In this document: positions 63,756 to 64,000 of the stretch, in pieces
Position numbering within the stretch: position 1 is the stretch's first letter
Layout: each line of letters opens with the position of its first letter
Assembly: GCF_000702325.1 (NCBI RefSeq)
Contig: NZ_KL370891.1
Location: forward strand, 124,001 to 188,000
DNA length: 64,000 nucleotides
Origin: Thiomicrorhabdus sp. Milos-T2
GTDB lineage: Bacteria > Pseudomonadota > Gammaproteobacteria > Thiomicrospirales > Thiomicrospiraceae
Reading direction: 5' to 3'
Position numbers and translations under genes: made by a program
Notes under the pieces: model-generated
What the model saw: the letters and a program-made list of their open reading frames with translations, nothing else
What the model was told of the DNA's origin: nothing
Database searches by the model: none

Positions 63756-64000
63756 TCAAAGGTTTTTATATAAATCTTCGGGCTTAATGATTGGGTTTGT
63801 AGTGATTACCGCTTTATTATTATGTATTTCAGTATAAAAACAGCTTCTACGACCAGAGTGACAAGCTGGGCCAGTTTGATCTACTTGCAGTAAAATCGTA
63901 TCGCCATCACAGTCAAAACTTAATGATTTTAATACTTGAATTTGTCCAGACTCTTCACCCTTGCGCCAATAATTTTGACGTGAGCGAGACCAATAGCAAA
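63756..64000 (-). CDS. hisI: phosphoribosyl-AMP cyclohydrolase, C-terminal part (runs off the window)
   Basis: Eighty codons and a TGA stop are present; the N-terminal part lies beyond the window. The metal- and substrate-binding signatures [17 protein letters not shown], the FDCDGD motif and the [13 protein letters not shown] cysteines are those of HisI, which opens the purine ring of PR-AMP in histidine biosynthesis. It carries no HisE extension. The coding strand is minus, so the rest of a his operon may lie to the right. Confidence 0.93.
   Translation of the reverse strand, partial: CYWSRSRQNYWRKGEESGQIQVLKSLSFDCDGDTILLQVDQTGPACHSGRRSCFYTEIHNNKAVITTNPIIKPEDLYKNL

Noticed and set aside
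1-64000. CRISPR arrays, tRNA or rRNA genes, integrase and phage genes.
   Set aside because: I looked for regularly spaced repeats, cloverleaf patterns with CCA ends and typical proteins and found none.

Overview
The window reads as chromosomal DNA of a gammaproteobacterium. Protein features such as DUF4390-NtrY-NtrX next to def-fmt-rsmB, a Lap-type biofilm cluster, TrmA, TtcA, ComM and a gamma-type MetH, together with moderately AT-rich DNA, suggest a Thiomicrospira/Thiomicrorhabdus/Hydrogenovibrio-like lineage (Thiotrichales). This placement is an inference from gene content; no rRNA gene is present to confirm it. No tRNA, rRNA, CRISPR array, prophage or intact insertion sequence was seen.

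Layout. 0-1.9 kb: an AT-rich pentapeptide-repeat membrane protein split by a -1 frame change at a perfect A_AAA_AAG slippery heptamer. 1.9-11.5 kb: cobalamin-dependent methionine synthase metH (minus), an outer-membrane-like beta-barrel protein, trmA with a TauE/SafE permease, a YiiM-type MOSC protein, and ttcA with an LpxL-type acyltransferase. 11.6-13.2 kb: a CHAD protein and an 0.8-kb gene-free stretch full of repeats. 13.2-24.1 kb: a minus-strand block def-fmt-rsmB-DUF4390-ntrY-ntrX-trkA-trkH-methyltransferase. 24.1-36.2 kb: dprA, a receiver/ATPase protein, topA, argS with a SPOR protein, a diguanylate cyclase, and ubiK-comM-TauE. 36.4-48.3 kb: a biofilm-adhesin secretion and control cluster (minus): TolC-like LapE, LuxR-type regulator, LapC, LapB, a periplasmic-binding/PAS protein, LapD, LapG and an OmpA/TSP3 protein. 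The adhesin itself is not in the window. 48.5-62.4 kb: alcohol dehydrogenase and rep, a methyltransferase, a Tim44-like protein, a lipoprotein, truD, a CZB chemoreceptor, a hybrid kinase and mobA. 62.5-64 kb: a HigBA toxin-antitoxin pair, a long repeat, and the 3' end of hisI running off the window.

The strongest unexplained signal is at the DNA level. The 12-bp perfect palindrome ACCAGGCCTGGT occurs 14 times exactly, plus six near-copies, scattered through genes (read as Gln-Ala-Trp or Pro-Gly-Leu) and intergenic DNA, where chance predicts far fewer than one. In addition there are a family of short inverted-repeat elements ending in AGAGACCTTTGCACGAG (six copies plus hairpin-sized relatives), a pair of CACGAAGACACGAAG-type elements, and a 368-bp direct repeat pair about 50 kb apart. 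Two of the inverted-repeat elements bracket the lapD module. Other oddities are an NtrX that has lost the GAFTGA loop and Walker B acidic residues, a topoisomerase I with a histone-H1-like tail, and a periplasmic-binding/PAS protein with no recognised output domain in an operon with the c-di-GMP receptor LapD.
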